DNA from: Ichthyophis bannanicus
Taxonomy: Eukaryota; Chordata; Amphibia; Gymnophiona; Ichthyophiidae
Direction: 5' to 3'
Assembly: GCA_033557465.1 (NCBI GenBank)
Contig: CM066031.1
Location: forward strand, 1,231,049,312 to 1,231,113,311
DNA: 64,000 bases
Part shown: positions 62,091-64,000 of the stretch, piece after piece
How the letters are laid out: every line of letters starts with the position of its first letter
Numbering within the stretch: the stretch's first letter is position 1
Notes under the pieces: generated by a model
What the model was told of the DNA's origin: nothing
The model's database searches: none
Seen by the model: only the letters and a program-made list of their open reading frames with translations
Made by a program: the position numbers and the translations under genes

Positions 62091-62955
62091 TTTGTTTATG
62101 TATATAAGTTATTTACTTCTGTAGATTTGCTGGTGATACTTTTACTAATACAGCTATATCTAATATGTTTAATGGACTTTGTTCACCTCAAGATTAATTA
62201 ATCTCAGGTCCTTAATGTATGCTTGATGAGGATAAACAGCTGCACCTGAGAGTGAATAGGGGCACTTCATTTTCTTTAAGAGGTTTAAGAACCTATAAAG
62301 CAACAATAATACCAGAGATGGGTGGGAGTGGGGAGGGAGTGAGGAAATGAAGACCTATTAAAGGTTAGCTTGCTTCTAAGGTAAAGGCTTACCAATTTCC
62401 TGGGTAACTCACGCAGCCCTTGGTTTGATAGAAGGGGCCTTTTAAATTGCCCCTTTGATCTGCATTTAACACCTATTCAAGACAACTTCACAGATCTTTT
62501 GCTTTCTAACTGGAAGACCTCTTTGTAAAGGTCCTAGTAACAAGTTTATTTCTTCCTACTCAGGGCTATTCTACCCGTATGATAAGCTATGCTCTGATTT
62601 GGTTTAGATAAAAAGCTGTCTAGAAGCTACTTCATTGTAATAACTATTTACTCTATTTAACTTTCTATGTTTAGCTATACTCTGATTTGATTGAAATGAA
62701 AAGCTCTCTAGAAACAAAATTTCAGAGTCTATTTTCTCTTAATTTTCTTTCTCTCCTAAGCTATATTCTGCTTTGACTTAAATACAAAGTTATCTGGTGG
62801 TAAGACCTAACTGACTTATCAGAAACACTGAATTCTAAAATACACAGATCTATCAGTTTTTACCCAAATAATTCCATTTTTCCCCCAAGATGTAGAGTTT
62901 ATTTCAGAAGATTAATACAGGTGTAAATCTATTTCCTTGTAGCAGTCCCTTTTGG
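62091..62955 (-). promoter_or_regulatory. CR1-B 5' region with degenerate tandem repeats
   Basis: Lies upstream of ORF1 on the minus strand. 62583-62840 contains three degenerate units of about 87 bp sharing aagctatnctctgatttg and aaaagctntctag. Such arrays are typical of LINE 5' promoters. Promoter activity and the exact 5' end are inferred. Confidence 0.5.
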
Positions 62956-63499
62956 TAGTCCTTCTTTGATAATGCTTTCAATGCTGCTTCGACTTCTTCT
63001 TTCATCACCAATGGTTCCTGATCATAAGGTACAGGTTGAAATGGCTGTTGGTCCTCTTGATCTTTATGGTATAATGACTGCATATTCTTTCCACCTTTTC
63101 TTGCATCATTCATCATGGATCCTTGGACATCTCGTATCATTCCAACTTGAGTCTGTGATTTTCTCTTAACTCTCACAGCTTTAGGAAAGTTGAGCTTGTT
63201 CTTCCTCTGATTCTATTTCCTTGCATACATCATTTTAGTACTTCTCCTTGTCTCATCTTGCTGCATGGTGGAAATATCTGAGTTCAGTGATTGACTCTCT
63301 TTCTCCTCTGGCTTTAGCTTCTCTGCATTTCTGGGCAATTTTTAGAGTTTCTTTAGTCATGCATTTTACCATTCTTTGTACCTTTTCTAATTCTGCTGTA
63401 TCATTTTTGAGATGCAGTGACTGGAAGTGCACACAATACTCAAGATGTGGGGCAACAAGGAGTGATACAGAGGCATTACAGTATTCTTTGTTTTGTTCT

Positions 63500-63660
63500 C
63501 TATTATTTATTTAAAATGATTCATATTCTACTCTATCCAAAAATCTAGGCTGCTAATTAAACATACATAAAATAATAACATATAAGAAAATACATACATA
63601 TCTAAAATAGTATCCATTAAATAAATAAACTAACTAAAAATGTAGGTCTGATTCAAATAA
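63500..63660. other. AT-rich insertion in CR1-O
   Basis: CR1-O sequence is interrupted between ttgttctctatt and ttctaacattctatttcc by about 155 bp rich in aaataaat and acatacat. It may be a decayed LINE or SINE tail; no boundaries are clear. Confidence 0.45.
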
Positions 63661-63885
63661 GAAGTAAATAATTCCAATAATTTCTAACATTCTATTTCCT
63701 TGGCCACTGCTATACACTGGACAGAAGATTTCAAAGTATTCTCCTCGATCACTCCTGGATCCTTTTCCTGAGTGATGACTCCTACTGTTGAACTTAGCAC
63801 AGTTTATCTTTAATTTTGGTTGTTCTTATCTATGTGCATCACTTTGCACCTGTCCACACTGAATTTCCTTTCATGTGATTAATTC

Positions 63886-64000
63886 CAAAGATAAAGAAAT
63901 ATTACAATGTTGTCATATGCAAAAAAAATAGTTTGCTCAGTTTGTCAGACCTATATTTCACAGGAATATTCAGTTTCAAAATAGAACACATAAAGGAAAA
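63886..64000. other. Right edge, nothing recognised
   Basis: After gaatttcctttc the CR1 match fades and AT-rich sequence continues to the end of the window. It may be further CR1-O decay or a new unit cut by the window edge. Confidence 0.4.

Larger units (their letters stand above)
44971..62955 (-). mobile_element. CR1-B: antisense CR1 with ORF1, split by DIRS-4
   Basis: The 3' end is at 44971 (tail opposite agaacataacataagata). The 3' UTR, RT and linker run to 46846. After DIRS-4 it resumes at 60747 (tttattatgcatttttgc), with linker, ORF1 and a 5' region up to about 62955. Joining gtacttgaaaaggttt to attatgcat restores the linker. The endonuclease domain (about 700 bp) expected between ORF1 and the linker is missing, so this copy had an internal deletion. 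It sits in RTE-B. Confidence 0.87.
43374..63369 (-). mobile_element. RTE-B: older RTE-clade LINE, split by an 18-kb insertion
   Basis: The 3' half (43374-44970) starts with the same (gtt)n tail and gtcgagtc-like block as RTE-A. The remaining 5'-ward part is at about 62955-63369. RTE-A is continuous across the break: left ggtgcttt, right ttctttgataatg. The 9-bp duplication cattctttg at 43365-43373 and 63370-63378 brackets the whole. It is 5'-truncated in the linker between EN and RT. The coding remnant includes YPDDTTILVESEDHL-like sequence (44140-44406, YADD mutated to CPDD). Many indels. Confidence 0.9.
36648..63885 (-). mobile_element. CR1-O: antisense CR1, outermost layer of the large nest
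   Basis: Antisense CR1 pieces at 36648-36937, about 43115-43373 and 63370-63885 join in sequence order. The 3' end starts agaacataagaattgc, then the C-terminal block, then the RT end (ctttgtaccttttctaattc...gagatgcagtgac), then the part opposite gtgcatcactttgcacctg. DIRS-3 separates pieces one and two. RTE-B and its contents separate two and three, with a 9-bp duplication. It is 5'-truncated or altered near 63885. No intact ORF. Confidence 0.8.

Overview
The window looks like nuclear DNA from a large, transposon-rich vertebrate genome. The mix of DIRS-type tyrosine-recombinase retroelements, CR1, L2 and RTE LINEs, a Gmr1-like LTR element, Tc1 and hAT elements and 5S- and tRNA-derived SINEs best fits an amphibian with a big genome, possibly a caecilian. 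That assignment is inference. I found no host protein-coding gene, rRNA gene, functional tRNA gene or CRISPR array. Every coding region I recognise belongs to a mobile element, and nearly all are broken.

Layout. 0-6.3 kb: an antisense CR1 split by an L2 tail, itself split by a Tc1 element, itself split by another L2 tail; then a sense CR1 holding a SINE. 6.4-8.1 kb: unassigned. 8.1-10.3 kb: CR1 tails, a 5S-rRNA-derived SINE with an RTE-like tail, and a DIRS end fragment. 10.4-20.6 kb: antisense L2 copies around an old DIRS (DIRS-1, 11.7-17.2 kb). 20.7-24 kb: small fragments and four foldback (palindromic) elements, the largest 546 bp with a perfect 8-bp target duplication.

24.1-36.5 kb is one nest: a hAT element contains an L2, which contains a nearly complete DIRS (DIRS-2), which contains a full-length RTE. 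Three of the four levels carry target-site duplications on both sides. 36.6 kb to the right end is a deeper nest. An antisense CR1 contains DIRS-3 (with two hAT MITEs and a SINE) and an RTE. The RTE is split by a second CR1, which is split by a composite DIRS-4 (two left halves, A and B), which is split by a Gmr1-like LTR retrotransposon, whose 3' LTR holds a SINE. A 9-bp duplication at 43365 and 63370 shows that about 20 kb sits inside one original RTE insertion.

Function. DIRS elements encode Gag, RT-RNase H with a methyltransferase-like tail, and a tyrosine recombinase, and have inverted terminal repeats plus an internal complementary region (ICR). The Gmr1-like element encodes a SCAN-like Gag-protease and an integrase with an intact D,D-35-E triad placed before an RNase H remnant. 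Its reverse transcriptase is deleted, so it would depend on another element. The SINEs end in sequence resembling resident L2 or RTE tails, which suggests which LINE moved them. Identity levels were judged by eye, not by alignment software.
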